Shown in pieces: positions 8,369 through 17,618 of a DNA stretch of 64,000 nucleotides; position 1 is the stretch's first letter, and each line of letters starts with the position of its first letter. A model generated the notes under the pieces. The model saw only the letters and a list, made by a program, of their open reading frames with translations, was not told the origin of the DNA and ran no database searches. The position numbers and the translations under genes are program-made. The stretch is from Buttiauxella warmboldiae (GTDB taxonomy: Bacteria > Pseudomonadota > Gammaproteobacteria > Enterobacterales > Enterobacteriaceae), in NCBI RefSeq assembly GCF_003818135.1, contig NZ_RPOH01000019.1, positions 1 through 64,000 of the forward strand. The letters run 5' to 3'.

Positions 8369-8384
8369 AGCAATAGTTATGCCA
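8369..8384 (-). promoter_or_regulatory. sigma-54 (RpoN) promoter of the fliD operon
   Basis: Minus-strand TGGCAT-AACTA-TTGCT matches the -24/-12 consensus TGGCAC-N5-TTGCW with the obligatory GG and GC ten bases apart. It sits 42 bases upstream of the fliD start and shares the longer core TTGCTATTAA with the flgB promoter. LafK is the likely activator. Confidence 0.85.
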
Positions 8385-8455
8385 ACTTTTATATTGATTA
8401 AATTCAGCGGGTTATAAACAGGCGGGAAAATTATCTTCCGCACTAGCGGAAGCGG

Positions 8456-8482
8456 AAAAAACACCGCCGAAGCGGTGTTTTT
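8456..8482 (-). terminator. rho-independent terminator of lafA
   Basis: The stem ACACCGC/GCGGTGT with a four-base loop (8461-8478) is flanked by A5 and T4 runs, so it can work in both directions. It lies 14 bases beyond the flagellin stop codon and separates lafA from the fliD promoter. Confidence 0.9.
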
Positions 8483-8495
8483 ACATCAGGAGAGA

Positions 8496-9356
8496 TTAGC
8501 CCAGCAGGGACATTACCATGCCGGACATGCTGTTCGCCTGCTTCAGCATCGACATACTGGTCTGCGCCAGCATCTGGTTGCGGGTCATATTAGTGGCTTC
8601 GCTTGCAAAGTCTGCATCCCGGATGTTGCCCAATGCAAGCGTGGTATTGTCTTGCATATTTGACAAGTTAGCGGCGGTATGGCCAAGACGATTGATCATT
8701 GCACCCATATTGGAGCGAACACCAGCTACTTGATCGATAGCGCCTTGTAACGAGGTAATCGCCGAAGTAGCACTTGCTCCAGCGTTCAAACTCAGCTTAC
8801 TAAGCCCGCTTACGCCCCCCTTACTAAGTACCTTACTAAGGTCAGCAATTGAAGAGGTCATACCAGAGGTGGTCATCGTTTCTTTTGCGGAAGAACCAAT
8901 CTGGAAGCTTAATCCGTTCGTTTTAGCAAGCCCCGATGCGCTAAAGAGTTTGGTTCCAGCAAAATCAGTATTGGCCCAGATATTATTCAGCTCATCCGTC
9001 AATGCAGTGAATTCTGCCTGCATAGCACCACGATCGTTTTTATTGTTTGTATCGTTCGCCGCCTGTGTCGCCAGGTCTTTCATGCGGTACATAATATTGG
9101 TGACTTCTTCGAACGCGCCTTCACCCGTCTGCAGCATCGCAGTTGCATCAGAGATGTTACGCTGAGCAACGCTCATACCGTTAACCTGGCCCTGCAGGCG
9201 GGTGGCAATTTGCAGACCAGCCGCATCATCAGCCGCAGAGTTAATGCGTTTACCGGTGCCCAGGCGCTCCATCGCGGTGGACAGGATGCTGTTGGATTTG
9301 TTCAGGGCGTTAGTGGAAGACATTGCCGCGCCGCTGGTGAAAATTGAAAGTGCCAT
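8496..9356 (-). CDS. lafA: lateral flagellin LafA
   Basis: The filament subunit (286 aa) has conserved D0/D1 ends: N-terminal LSTAMERLGTGKRINSAADDAAGLQIA and the amphipathic C-terminal helix ending MLKQANSMSGMVMSLLG. The central part (about residues 130-200) is short and rich in Ser, Thr, Gly and Lys, so D2/D3 are largely absent, as in other lateral flagellins. Those Ser/Thr and Lys residues are candidate sites for the glycosyl- and methyltransferases encoded at 23-32 kb. It is a monocistronic gene with its own terminator and a candidate sigma-28 promoter. Confidence 0.95.
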   Translation of the reverse strand: MALSIFTSGAAMSSTNALNKSNSILSTAMERLGTGKRINSAADDAAGLQIATRLQGQVNGMSVAQRNISDATAMLQTGEGAFEEVTNIMYRMKDLATQAANDTNNKNDRGAMQAEFTALTDELNNIWANTDFAGTKLFSASGLAKTNGLSFQIGSSAKETMTTSGMTSSIADLSKVLSKGGVSGLSKLSLNAGASATSAITSLQGAIDQVAGVRSNMGAMINRLGHTAANLSNMQDNTTLALGNIRDADFASEATNMTRNQMLAQTSMSMLKQANSMSGMVMSLLG

Positions 9357-9411
9357 TGGTTCTCTCCTTGAGGATTATGCTGTCAGGCTCTGTTTGCCTG
9401 TGTACTCTGAG

Positions 9412-9439
9412 AAAACGACACCACCCGGTAAGAAATTAA
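9412..9439 (-). promoter_or_regulatory. candidate sigma-28 promoter of lafA
   Basis: Minus-strand TTAATTTC-N12-GTCGTTTT loosely matches the sigma-28 pattern and has the same 12-base spacing as the better flgM promoter (TAAAGTTT-N12-GCCGCTTT). It lies 56 bases before the lafA start. Match quality is modest. Confidence 0.35.
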
Positions 9440-9887
9440 ACCTGAATGAAAAAAATATTCATATGAAGACAAAATTTTTTCACCTGAGAGCAAAACAGCG
9501 GAAAATGGAAACAAGCCGGGTCAAAAAAGTGAATGTTGTTAATTGAAGGTATATTTTAAATAACATTGCGACCCATTAAACAACAAACTTAAACCCTGAA
9601 AAATAAAAACCTCCCCGCCGAATTTCAAAGCTTATCTTTAAGTTAACAACAGGCTCTACCGCATACGGAGAATAATCATAACAAACTGTATTTAAAGGCT
9701 TTTTATTTTAATGCATATTTTCTGCGCATCCAATATAATATGCAGGCAAAAACGCCCCTATTCTTAGCGATTGAAATTTTCTTCTGATTAAAATTTAAAA
9801 TAGTTAACCGCGACAAAGCGCTTAAAAAGCATAACAACCCGATTTTCCACCTCTTAATGATATAGCACGCCTGATATTTTGAAACTT
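9440..9887. other. AT-rich intergenic region between lafA and lafZ
   Basis: About 450 bases between the divergent flagellin and regulator genes hold no credible ORF. The stretch is AT-rich with several A- and T-tracts, consistent with a regulatory, possibly curved region. Binding sites for LafZ would be expected here if it controls lafA, but I see no obvious repeated motif. Confidence 0.6.
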
Positions 9888-10817
9888 ATGAGCAAACCCC
9901 TCTATTTTGTTAATAACTGGTTGCTGGATTACGCGTCCGGTACCCTTGTCCATCGCCACTCCGGTGAAGTGCGGCGCCTGGGTGAATACCAGCTCAAGCT
10001 GCTGGACTGTCTGATGCAGCATGCCGGGCAAACGCTATCACGCAATGAGCTTACCAGCCTGGTCTGGGAACGCAGGGTGATTGGGGATAACAGTCTGTCG
10101 AATGCGATTCACGCGCTGCGTTCCGCGCTGGAAGATGACGGTAAACACCAGCGGGTGATCAAAACCATCCCGAAAAAAGGCTACCTGCTGGACCTGGATT
10201 TTTGTCAGCTGCTGGAGCCAGAAAGCCAGAGCGCTTCACAACCTGCGCCCTCTTCTGACGATCCGCAATGGCCTGAGGCTGAAATTACGCCACCGGCAGA
10301 ACTCAGCCATGCGCTACCCGCTGCGCCAGCTAAGCCTAATCACCCTGTGGCACCCTCTGTCATCCAGCGCTTGCGCAACAGCAAACGCACATTATCGGTC
10401 ATGCTTAGTTTGTTATTGATTGCGCTGATAATAGCCAGCAGCTGGTTTGCTTTTTTTTATACCAGCGCCGATGAGATGGTCGCCCGGGAGCATGAAAAAA
10501 ATCAGTACAGCAATATTCGCGTGTTCCGTATTGCCGCCGCCGTAGATGAAATGGGCGATGAAGACGTGCTGAAATTTAAAACCGCCCTGAAAAATCTGAA
10601 TCAAAAACTGATCGCCAGAGACGCCTGGATGTCGGTTTATTACCGCGCCGATGAGCAGATGCTGAACTACACCTTTTCCATTGAATCGGCCTGCGCAAGC
10701 CAGCAGCTGGCGATGTCGATTTACCACTGGCGAACAGATAACCTGAAATTAACGAATACTCTTTATGATGAGACCGTGAGAAAAATAGATGAACTGGCTC
10801 CGTGTAAAAAACCTTAA
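9888..10817 (+). CDS. lafZ: membrane-anchored ToxR/CadC-like transcription regulator (LafZ)
   Basis: A 309-residue regulator. Residues 1-105 form an OmpR-type winged helix (SGEVRRLGEYQLKLLDCLMQ, SRNELTSLVW, RSALEDDGKHQRVIKTIPKKG). A Pro/Ala/Ser-rich linker follows, then one membrane helix around residues 168-192. The periplasmic domain is about 115 residues with two cysteines (SACAS and APCKK near the C-terminus), which could form a disulfide as in ToxR. The ATG at 9888 is preferred over a TTG three codons earlier; no good ribosome-binding site is visible. It overlaps the next gene by 29 bases and diverges from flagellin. Its position matches lafZ of Flag-2 clusters. Confidence 0.8.
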   Translation: MSKPLYFVNNWLLDYASGTLVHRHSGEVRRLGEYQLKLLDCLMQHAGQTLSRNELTSLVWERRVIGDNSLSNAIHALRSALEDDGKHQRVIKTIPKKGYLLDLDFCQLLEPESQSASQPAPSSDDPQWPEAEITPPAELSHALPAAPAKPNHPVAPSVIQRLRNSKRTLSVMLSLLLIALIIASSWFAFFYTSADEMVAREHEKNQYSNIRVFRIAAAVDEMGDEDVLKFKTALKNLNQKLIARDAWMSVYYRADEQMLNYTFSIESACASQQLAMSIYHWRTDNLKLTNTLYDETVRKIDELAPCKKP

Positions 10818-11253
10818 TCTCAGCCTGGCTGCCATTCTTATTGCCATCCTGTTTTGCGTGCTGCACCTGCACGCCGGTGCGGTGAATGCAAAAAGCGCCC
10901 CGATTAAAGGCCGAATGCAGTTTGGCTTTTACGATTTAATGTCCGATCGGCAAGAAGTTTACGATGCGCAAATTCTGGATATGGATGAGGCGCTGCTGGT
11001 CACGCTGACGCGTGAAGATGATGAAATGTTTATGCTGCGGGGCAGACTTAATGAAATCCGGCGCAAAAACGGCCGTGTGTTCTACGATTATGTGCCGATT
11101 CGCTATAGCAACCCGAACAATTATCAGCTGATTTACAGTTTTATCGACTTTCTGAACCATAACATGGTCTGGGTCTACCCAATGACCATTAACAAAAAAC
11201 CGCTGGTCATTGGGCAAAGCGGGATCATGTATTTATTTCCGCTGGATAGCTAA
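10789..11253 (+). CDS. small membrane-anchored partner of LafZ (ToxS-like arrangement)
   Basis: This 154-residue product starts inside the end of lafZ (29-base overlap). It has an N-terminal membrane anchor (about residues 9-30, LNLSLAAILIAILFCVLHLH) and a periplasmic domain with MQFGFYDLMSDRQEVYDAQ and PNNYQLIYSFIDFLNHN. No known family is recognised by eye. The order winged-helix membrane regulator then small single-pass periplasmic protein matches ToxR-ToxS, TcpP-TcpH and PsaE-PsaF, where the second protein stabilises the first. That role is inferred from architecture only. It converges on lafW with 7 bases between the stops. Confidence 0.7.
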   Translation: MNWLRVKNLNLSLAAILIAILFCVLHLHAGAVNAKSAPIKGRMQFGFYDLMSDRQEVYDAQILDMDEALLVTLTREDDEMFMLRGRLNEIRRKNGRVFYDYVPIRYSNPNNYQLIYSFIDFLNHNMVWVYPMTINKKPLVIGQSGIMYLFPLDS

Positions 11254-11260
11254 AGAGCTA

Positions 11261-12283
11261 TTAGCGCAGCAAATTACTGACCGTCCCCTGCTGTAAATTC
11301 GCCTGCGCACCCAGCGCTCTGGCCGTGGCCGCATAATCCTGCTGGCTATGTTGCAAGTGCGCGCGCAGCGCCCTGGCGTGTTCCAGCGCCTGGGTGGGCT
11401 GATATTGCGTCGCCATCTCGTTGATGCGTCGGCGCACATTATCCTGATGATTGTACAGCTGCCCCCGCTGCTGGGTGAGCTGTTCGAGCGCGTGCTGTAC
11501 TTCCCCCTGATACTCACGCATCAGCGTGGGCTGCTGCGCCAGTTGGCTAAGGGTATCGGTAACCGCGGGTTCCGGGCGCGCCAGCAGCGCCGTAAACTCG
11601 TTGGCGGAAAATCGCTTTCCTTCCCCACGCACGCTTAGCTGGCTGCTGACCTGCGGCCACACTTTTTCATCCACGCTAAATACCAGCGCCTGCTGCTTAT
11701 CCACAGCGGCATGGATGCCAAAACACCCCAGTCCCTGATTGAGACGCATCACGTGCTGGCGCGGCGTAGCGCTGGCTTCCAGCGCTACCGCCACCATTTC
11801 ACGGCGCGTGCCGGCAAGGGAAAAAATCAGCGTTTCGCTTTCATCACTTTGCAGCAGGCGCTGGGCGGCGGGAAGCGTAAAATTCACCTGCGCGGTCTGT
11901 TCCGGGTCCACGGCCAGATGCCGGTTCACGGTACCCGCGCTGATAGCCGAACGGTTGCTCAGCAATGTGGAGAGTGAACGCGCGGCTTCATGAGTCGTAT
12001 CTCCACGCAATGAACCGTGATTTACCGCATAGCGTAGCTGCAGCAGCTGGTTTTCCACCTGCGACAGATAATTATCCGCCTGCTGGACGGAAGTCAGCTG
12101 CTGGTTAAGCTGAACGTTATAGCGCAGCGGGCGCGTGGAGATGAGCGGCGATTCCGGGAAGCGGTTTTCGCTAAAGCGATCGCGCAGCGCCGGCGGCTGC
12201 TTCACCGCAGCCGTGCTCTTCACTCCTCCACTGTTAAGAGGAGTGCTTAAAGGTAGTCCTGACGGGTTTAATCCAACCTGCAT
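11261..12283 (-). CDS. lafW: lateral flagellar hook-associated protein LafW
   Basis: A 340-residue protein that begins 5 bases after flgL and is the last gene of the flgB-lafW operon. No Sec signal is seen, as expected for a flagellar export substrate. The N- and C-terminal parts are helical and Gln-rich (YNVQLNQQLTSVQQADNYLS; ATARALGAQANLQQGTVSNL), resembling HAP/axial proteins. The call LafW follows from its place between flgL and the lafZ/lafA segment in Flag-2 clusters. Its exact function is not established. Confidence 0.75.
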   Translation of the reverse strand: MQVGLNPSGLPLSTPLNSGGVKSTAAVKQPPALRDRFSENRFPESPLISTRPLRYNVQLNQQLTSVQQADNYLSQVENQLLQLRYAVNHGSLRGDTTHEAARSLSTLLSNRSAISAGTVNRHLAVDPEQTAQVNFTLPAAQRLLQSDESETLIFSLAGTRREMVAVALEASATPRQHVMRLNQGLGCFGIHAAVDKQQALVFSVDEKVWPQVSSQLSVRGEGKRFSANEFTALLARPEPAVTDTLSQLAQQPTLMREYQGEVQHALEQLTQQRGQLYNHQDNVRRRINEMATQYQPTQALEHARALRAHLQHSQQDYAATARALGAQANLQQGTVSNLLR

Positions 12284-12288
12284 AATGG

Positions 12289-13197
12289 TTACATCTGATT
12301 AAAGAGGGAAAGTTGGCTTATCATCATGAACGATTTGTTCGACGCCTGAACCGCCTGCGTATACATCTGGATATTAACGTAGCTGGTGGCAGCATCCAAC
12401 GCTGAAAGCTCCTGGATAACCTGTTCGTGGGAAATTTTAACATCTGAATGGGCATCGCCGATAAGCGTCAGGCGATTTTGTTTGCCGCCCAGCTCGGTAT
12501 ACACCGAGGCGATACTATCGCTGGATTTTTTAGCCTCGCCCAACAGCAGCTTTAAATCGTCGCGGTAATCCGCACCTGGCGTGGCCATTTTGTCACTGAC
12601 GGTTTTCAGCAAATTGAGCATGCTGAGATCGTTATTGCTGCCGGAAAAGGCCTGGCTAATATTAGTGTTTTCCGCAATCTCAATACCGTTTGCCACCGTC
12701 GTGGCACGGCTGGCATCATTTCCGGCATAGAGATAAGTTTTTGAGGCTTCATCAAAAACCACCGGTTGGGTATTGGTTTTGGTGCCAGAAAAGATGTAGT
12801 GCCCGTCTTCATTTTTGGCATTCATCGTCGACACCAGCGACTCCAGCATTTGTGACATCTCATTGGCGAATCCCCCCATATCTTTCTCGCTATAGGTGTC
12901 GTTGCTGGCCGCCAGCAGTTTGTCATTCAGCGCCAGCAGCTGCTCGCTTAACGCCGTCACGTGGGATTCCTGAATCGACAGGTTGCCGGACAGGCGCGTG
13001 ATGTTGCTCTGGTACTGGTCGATTGCCGACTGCTCGCGGTTTAACTGCACCAGACGGCTGCTGGCCACCGGGTCGTCAGAGGGCACATTGACGCGTTTTT
13101 GCGTCGCCATCTGCTCCATCAGTTTGCTCAGGCGCGCGCCGTTGTTGTTCATCTGGTGCAGCATTGCGGAAGAGTGGTAAAGACTGCTGATACGCAT
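12289..13197 (-). CDS. flgL: lateral flagellar hook-filament junction protein FlgL
   Basis: FlgL/HAP3 (302 aa) joins the hook zone to the filament. The flagellin-like N-terminus MRISSLYHSSAMLHQMNNNG and the SDDPVASSRLVQLNREQ segment are diagnostic; the C-terminus (SALDAATSYVNIQMYTQAVQ...) matches the D0/D1 coil. It lies 22 bases after flgK. Normal length. Confidence 0.93.
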   Translation of the reverse strand: MRISSLYHSSAMLHQMNNNGARLSKLMEQMATQKRVNVPSDDPVASSRLVQLNREQSAIDQYQSNITRLSGNLSIQESHVTALSEQLLALNDKLLAASNDTYSEKDMGGFANEMSQMLESLVSTMNAKNEDGHYIFSGTKTNTQPVVFDEASKTYLYAGNDASRATTVANGIEIAENTNISQAFSGSNNDLSMLNLLKTVSDKMATPGADYRDDLKLLLGEAKKSSDSIASVYTELGGKQNRLTLIGDAHSDVKISHEQVIQELSALDAATSYVNIQMYTQAVQASNKSFMMISQLSLFNQM

Positions 13198-13219
13198 GGT
13201 AAATTCCTTTTTTCCGTTA

Positions 13220-14587
13220 TCAGAACAGCATCAGCAAATCGCTGAAAATCTGGTTGCCGGTGGCGATAACCTTCAGGTTGGACTGGTAAGCCTGCATATA
13301 AACCTGGAGGTTCATCGCCTCTTCATCCTGGTTAACCGCACTCAGATTATCGCGCTGGGTTTGCGCCTGGTATGAAACGGCGGTTGCGGCATCCAGCTCG
13401 GTTTTATTCTGGCGGCTGGCAATCCCCACGGTGCTGATAATGGCGGCGGCCGCTTCATTCACGCTCATATTGCCCATATTGCCAATGGGCAGATCTTTGT
13501 TTTTCAGATCAATTAGCGCCTTCAGATTATTGCCGTTGCCGCTTTCGTCGGCTTTATCAGAGAGCGCCAGCTCGTCTGGTTTCAGATCGCTTACCTGCAA
13601 CATTCCTTTGCCGCTGCTGAGATCAAAGACAAACAGTGGCTTACCTTGCTGACCGTTCAGATCAAAGCCATTGGCCAGCTGCGCGTTAAATTCTTTAGCA
13701 AACTGCTCGGCCATATCGCGAACCGAACTTTGCATGGTTTTTAGCGTGCCTTGCTCATAATCGTTAAGCGCGCCCAGCTGCCCGCCAATCGCCGCTGAGA
13801 CGCCAAAAGTGGTATTGAGGAACTCCAGCGAAACTTCCTGCTCGCCCTGCTGATTCATGGTGGACTTGAGCTGCCCGAAATGGCGGCCATTTACCAGCGG
13901 CTGGCCATCGTTAAGCGAAACGTTGTAGCGCCCGGATGCATCTTCAGAAACTTTTACGCTCACCATACTGCTGAGCTCTTTCACCAGCTCGTCGCGCTGG
14001 TCGCGCAGCACGCTGGCGTTGCCGCCTGTGGCTTCCTGGTCGGCAATTTGCTGGTTGTAGCTGGCAATATTTTTACTGAGCACATTGACGTTGCCCACCA
14101 GCGCATCACGCTGGGTATTGATAGAAACTTTCTGGCTGCTGATAAAGCTGTCAACGTTGTTAAAACGGGTCGCCAGAGACTGCCCTTCATTGAGCAGCTG
14201 CTGGCGCAGAGCCGGTGAATCCGGCTGGGTGGTCAGCGCATTGAGGGCGGCGAAAAATTTGTCCAGGCCGCCGCCGAGGCTGGTGCTGTCGGTGCCGATC
14301 ACGCTTTCCAGCGCCCCGAGATATTTTTGCCCGGCGGAATAGTACTCGGCGCGGGTATTGCTGTGCCAGACCTGGTTGACCAGGTACTGGTCGGAAATAC
14401 GGCGAATGCTGTCGACCCGCACGCCATTGCCGGCGGAAAAACTGTCACCGTTGGCGCCAATCGCGCTCTGAATGATCCCCTGGCGGCTATAACCCGGCGT
14501 CAGGTAGTTCGCCACGTTCATCGACGTGGTGCTCATTCCCTGCCGCGCAGCCTGCGCACCGCTAAAAGCAATATTGATGATATTCAT
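13220..14587 (-). CDS. flgK: lateral flagellar hook-associated protein FlgK
   Basis: FlgK/HAP1 (455 aa) forms the first junction ring above the hook. The N-terminus NIAFSGAQAARQGMSTTSMNVAN...GYSRQ is the axial-protein rod motif, and the C-terminus ends in AYQSNLKVIATGNQIFSDLL, the matching coil. It is about 90 residues shorter than E. coli FlgK (547), mostly in the central exposed part, as usual for lateral systems. It follows flgJ by 13 bases. Confidence 0.93.
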   Translation of the reverse strand: MNIINIAFSGAQAARQGMSTTSMNVANYLTPGYSRQGIIQSAIGANGDSFSAGNGVRVDSIRRISDQYLVNQVWHSNTRAEYYSAGQKYLGALESVIGTDSTSLGGGLDKFFAALNALTTQPDSPALRQQLLNEGQSLATRFNNVDSFISSQKVSINTQRDALVGNVNVLSKNIASYNQQIADQEATGGNASVLRDQRDELVKELSSMVSVKVSEDASGRYNVSLNDGQPLVNGRHFGQLKSTMNQQGEQEVSLEFLNTTFGVSAAIGGQLGALNDYEQGTLKTMQSSVRDMAEQFAKEFNAQLANGFDLNGQQGKPLFVFDLSSGKGMLQVSDLKPDELALSDKADESGNGNNLKALIDLKNKDLPIGNMGNMSVNEAAAAIISTVGIASRQNKTELDAATAVSYQAQTQRDNLSAVNQDEEAMNLQVYMQAYQSNLKVIATGNQIFSDLLMLF

Positions 14588-14600
14588 GTTTTCCTTGCAC

Positions 14601-14993
14601 TTATCGCGTCACGGGGAGAATAGATGGAGCAAGCTCCTGCTCTTTAGCAGGTAAAGCGACCCCTTCCCCTGTTAACTTAAGGGCGCGTTCCATGCCCTCA
14701 ACCTGCGGCCCCAGCTGTTTAATAATCAGCGCGGCAATTCCGCTGCTGCGCTGGGAGGCTAACATTGATGCGAGCTTGTCATCATAAAAATCACGCATCA
14801 TATTTTGCTGCTTGCTGGAAAAGGGATTGCTCCCTTCCGCCAGCACATCCGAAGCTTTGCGCATCTGGCTTAGCATCGATCGTAAAAAGAGCGCCTCGAA
14901 CTGTTCCGCCGCTTGCCCAAGATTCTGGGCTTTCTGCGTGCCGGTAAAGTCACCCGGAATGGCGCTGGTGCGTGCCGTCAGCGAATCGATCAT
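14601..14993 (-). CDS. flgJ: lateral flagellar rod-assembly protein FlgJ, single domain (no muramidase)
   Basis: Only the N-terminal rod-binding domain is present (130 aa): EQFEALFLRSMLSQMRKA and MRDFYDDKLASMLASQRSSG. E. coli FlgJ has about 313 residues with a C-terminal glucosaminidase; that half is absent here, and the reading frame ends cleanly before flgK. The protein should cap the growing rod but cannot cut peptidoglycan. A separate lytic-type gene lies at 1008-2153. Its start is 9 bases after the flgI stop. Confidence 0.9.
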   Translation of the reverse strand: MIDSLTARTSAIPGDFTGTQKAQNLGQAAEQFEALFLRSMLSQMRKASDVLAEGSNPFSSKQQNMMRDFYDDKLASMLASQRSSGIAALIIKQLGPQVEGMERALKLTGEGVALPAKEQELAPSILPVTR

Positions 14994-15002
14994 CTTATCT
15001 CC

Positions 15003-16097
15003 TTAAATGACTACCAGTTCGGCATCCATTGCCCCGGCTTCGCTTAACGCCTGCAAAATCGCCATGGTGTCATCCGGCGAGGCCCCGAGGCTGTTAAGCG
15101 TATTGACGATACTACGCAGGCTGGTGCCAGCCGGCATCAACACCATCTGTCCACGTTCGCGGTCAACATTAATATTCGAGTTTGGCGTCACTACGGTGTT
15201 GCCCTGGCCGAACGGCGCGGGCTGGCTAACCTGCGGCGTTTCCTGAATCGTGACCGTCAGGTTGCCGTGAGAAACCGCAGCGGCACGCACCACCACACCA
15301 TCACCAATAACAATGGTGCCGGTGCGCGCGTTAAAGACCACGCGCGGCTGTTGCCTGCCGCTGGTGATTTGCAAATCTTCAAGCGTGGACATAAAGGCTA
15401 CGCGCGCCCCCGGCTGTTCCGGTGCCCGCACCATCACGTTGGTGGCACTTTGCGCCGTGGCAATCGCGCCAAATGCCTGGTTAATGGCCATCGCCACGTT
15501 GTTGGCGGTTTTAAAACTAGGCCGCTTCAGGTTGAGCACCACCTGGCTATTGGCCTGAAAGTCGGTCGGAATTTCGCGCTCAACGCTGGCACCATTGGGC
15601 ACCCTTCCCACCGTTGGGGTATTCATAGTGATACTGGAGCCGCTGTCACCTTCGGCTTTAAAACCGCCCACCACCACGTTGCCCTGCGCCAGGGCGTACA
15701 CTTCCCCATCGGCACCGCGTAGCTGGGTCAGCAGCAGCGTGCCGCCGCGCAGGCTTTTGGCATCGCCAATAGAAGAGACTGTGATATCAATGGATTGCCC
15801 ACGGGCATACATCGGCGGCAACGTGGCGCTGATCGCCACCGCGGCAACGTTTTTCACCTTAGGGTCAATTTTGGCCGGCATCTGCACGCCGAACTGGCGC
15901 AGCATGTTGGTAACGGACTGGCTGGTAAACTTCACCTGGTTTTTATCCCCGGTGCCGTCCAGCCCGACCACCAGGCTGTATCCCACCAGCTGGTTGCCAC
16001 GCACACCCTGAATATCCACAATATTGCCTAAGCGTTCGGCATAAGCCTGACCGATAAAGGCCACCAGGAGCAAAAAACCTGACATTACGATACGCAT
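15003..16097 (-). CDS. flgI: flagellar P-ring protein FlgI
   Basis: FlgI (364 aa) forms the periplasmic P ring around the rod in the peptidoglycan layer. An N-terminal signal peptide ([19 protein letters not shown]) is followed by the family start [20 protein letters not shown] and [18 protein letters not shown]. The C-terminus has [18 protein letters not shown], typical of FlgI. It lies 13 bases after flgH. Length matches the family. Confidence 0.96.
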   Translation of the reverse strand: MRIVMSGFLLLVAFIGQAYAERLGNIVDIQGVRGNQLVGYSLVVGLDGTGDKNQVKFTSQSVTNMLRQFGVQMPAKIDPKVKNVAAVAISATLPPMYARGQSIDITVSSIGDAKSLRGGTLLLTQLRGADGEVYALAQGNVVVGGFKAEGDSGSSITMNTPTVGRVPNGASVEREIPTDFQANSQVVLNLKRPSFKTANNVAMAINQAFGAIATAQSATNVMVRAPEQPGARVAFMSTLEDLQITSGRQQPRVVFNARTGTIVIGDGVVVRAAAVSHGNLTVTIQETPQVSQPAPFGQGNTVVTPNSNINVDRERGQMVLMPAGTSLRSIVNTLNSLGASPDDTMAILQALSEAGAMDAELVVI

Positions 16098-16110
16098 GGG
16101 TTTCTCCTGA

Positions 16111-16776
16111 TTAAAGCGGGAACAGTGGATGATTAAAGAAGCGCGTCAGCCATCCCGCCGCGTTGGCGTCGCTTAAAGCTCCGCGCCCGGCATAAGAGAT
16201 GCGGGCGTTGGCGATACGCTGGGAAGAAATGGTATTCGCGGGCGAAATATCTTCCGGCCTCACCAGCCCCGACACGCGCATATATTCGTCGCCCTGGTTG
16301 AGGGTCAGCCATTTTTCACCGCGCACTTCCATGACGCCGTTGGGCAGCACCTTATGCACCGCAACGGTGATAGCTCCGCGCAGCATGTTCTGCTGTGCGG
16401 AATTAGCCGCCCCCTTGAAGTTACGATCGCCACTGATAGAGCCGCTGGCTTTATCCAGCGTTTTGCCGAACACCTCCGGCACCCCTATCGTCACGTCGTT
16501 TTCCTTACCAAAATTGGTGGTGGCCTGCTTGCTAGACTGGGTCGATTCGTCCAGGTTAACGGTCAGAATATCCCCCACGCGGTAGGCACGACGATCCTGA
16601 ACCAAAGACCAGCTGTAGCCGCTGTTATACAGCCCCCCGCCCGCAACGGCAGGCGTCACCGCCGCGGCCTCTTCCGGCGGCGCGTAGGCCGCATCATCTT
16701 TCTGCACGAACAGCGCAGGGCTTTCACAACCCGTTAAAACCAGGGCGAACAGCCCAATCAGCATTTTATTTTTCAT
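16111..16776 (-). CDS. flgH: flagellar L-ring lipoprotein FlgH
   Basis: FlgH (221 aa) forms the outer-membrane L ring. The N-terminus has a lipobox ([11 protein letters not shown]), so it is a lipoprotein processed at Cys16-17. The core has [21 protein letters not shown] and the C-terminus [20 protein letters not shown], both signature stretches of FlgH. It follows flgG by 33 bases. Confidence 0.96.
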   Translation of the reverse strand: MKNKMLIGLFALVLTGCESPALFVQKDDAAYAPPEEAAAVTPAVAGGGLYNSGYSWSLVQDRRAYRVGDILTVNLDESTQSSKQATTNFGKENDVTIGVPEVFGKTLDKASGSISGDRNFKGAANSAQQNMLRGAITVAVHKVLPNGVMEVRGEKWLTLNQGDEYMRVSGLVRPEDISPANTISSQRIANARISYAGRGALSDANAAGWLTRFFNHPLFPL

Positions 16777-16809
16777 TTCCCTTCACTTATTCCGCGCAAT
16801 CCCTGCGTT

Positions 16810-17595
16810 TTATAGCGTCTGCGTGATGAACTTCAGCATGTCATCGGCAGCGGAGACCATTTTGGCGTTCATTTCATAGGCTCGCTGCACGGTGATCATA
16901 TCCACCATCTCTTCCACAACCTGCACGTTGGAGCCTTCCAGCGTGCCCTGCTCCAGCTGCCCTAATGCCTCTTCCCCGGGAACGCCTTCCACTGGCGCGC
17001 CGCTGGCAACGGTTTCACGATACAGATTGCCGCCGATTGCCGAGAGACCGGCCGGATTAACAAAATTCACCAGCGTGATTTGCCCCAGTTCGACCGGGTC
17101 GACCTCATCGGCCACCAGCACAGAAACGGTGCCGTCTTTGGCGATGTTGACCTCTTTGGTATTCACCGGCAGTTCGATCTGAGGGATCAAAGGTTGCCCC
17201 TGTGCGGTGGTGACCACACCTTCGCTGTTGACCTGCAGGTTGCCCGAGCGGGTATAGCCCACGGTGCCATCCGGCATTTCAATCTGGAAAAAGCCTTGCC
17301 CGGTGATAGCCACATCCATTTTCTGGTTAGTGACCTGCATACTGCCCACGGTGAAGGCTTTCTGCGTGCCGACAACCTTTACCCCGCTGCCGTACTGCAT
17401 ACCGCCAGGGGTGGCGGTATCCTGGTTGGCCTGCACGCCTGGCGCACGCATGTTCTGATAGAACAGATCTTCAAACACCACGCGATCGCGCTTAAAGCCG
17501 GTGGTGTTGACGTTGGCGAGGTTATTGGAAACCGCATTCATTTTGGCGTCCTGCGCCGCAAGGCCGGTCTTACTGATCCATAATGCTGGATTCAT
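16810..17595 (-). CDS. flgG: flagellar distal rod protein FlgG
   Basis: FlgG (261 aa) builds the distal rod. It starts with ALWISKTGLAAQDAKMNAVS followed by NNLANVNTTGFKR, the rod-protein motif, and ends with VVEEMVDMITVQRAYEMNAK plus a C-terminal coil. Length equals E. coli FlgG (260). It lies 23 bases after flgF. Confidence 0.96.
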   Translation of the reverse strand: MNPALWISKTGLAAQDAKMNAVSNNLANVNTTGFKRDRVVFEDLFYQNMRAPGVQANQDTATPGGMQYGSGVKVVGTQKAFTVGSMQVTNQKMDVAITGQGFFQIEMPDGTVGYTRSGNLQVNSEGVVTTAQGQPLIPQIELPVNTKEVNIAKDGTVSVLVADEVDPVELGQITLVNFVNPAGLSAIGGNLYRETVASGAPVEGVPGEEALGQLEQGTLEGSNVQVVEEMVDMITVQRAYEMNAKMVSAADDMLKFITQTL

Positions 17596-17618
17596 ACTTT
17601 ATTCCCTTAAGAGTCAAA

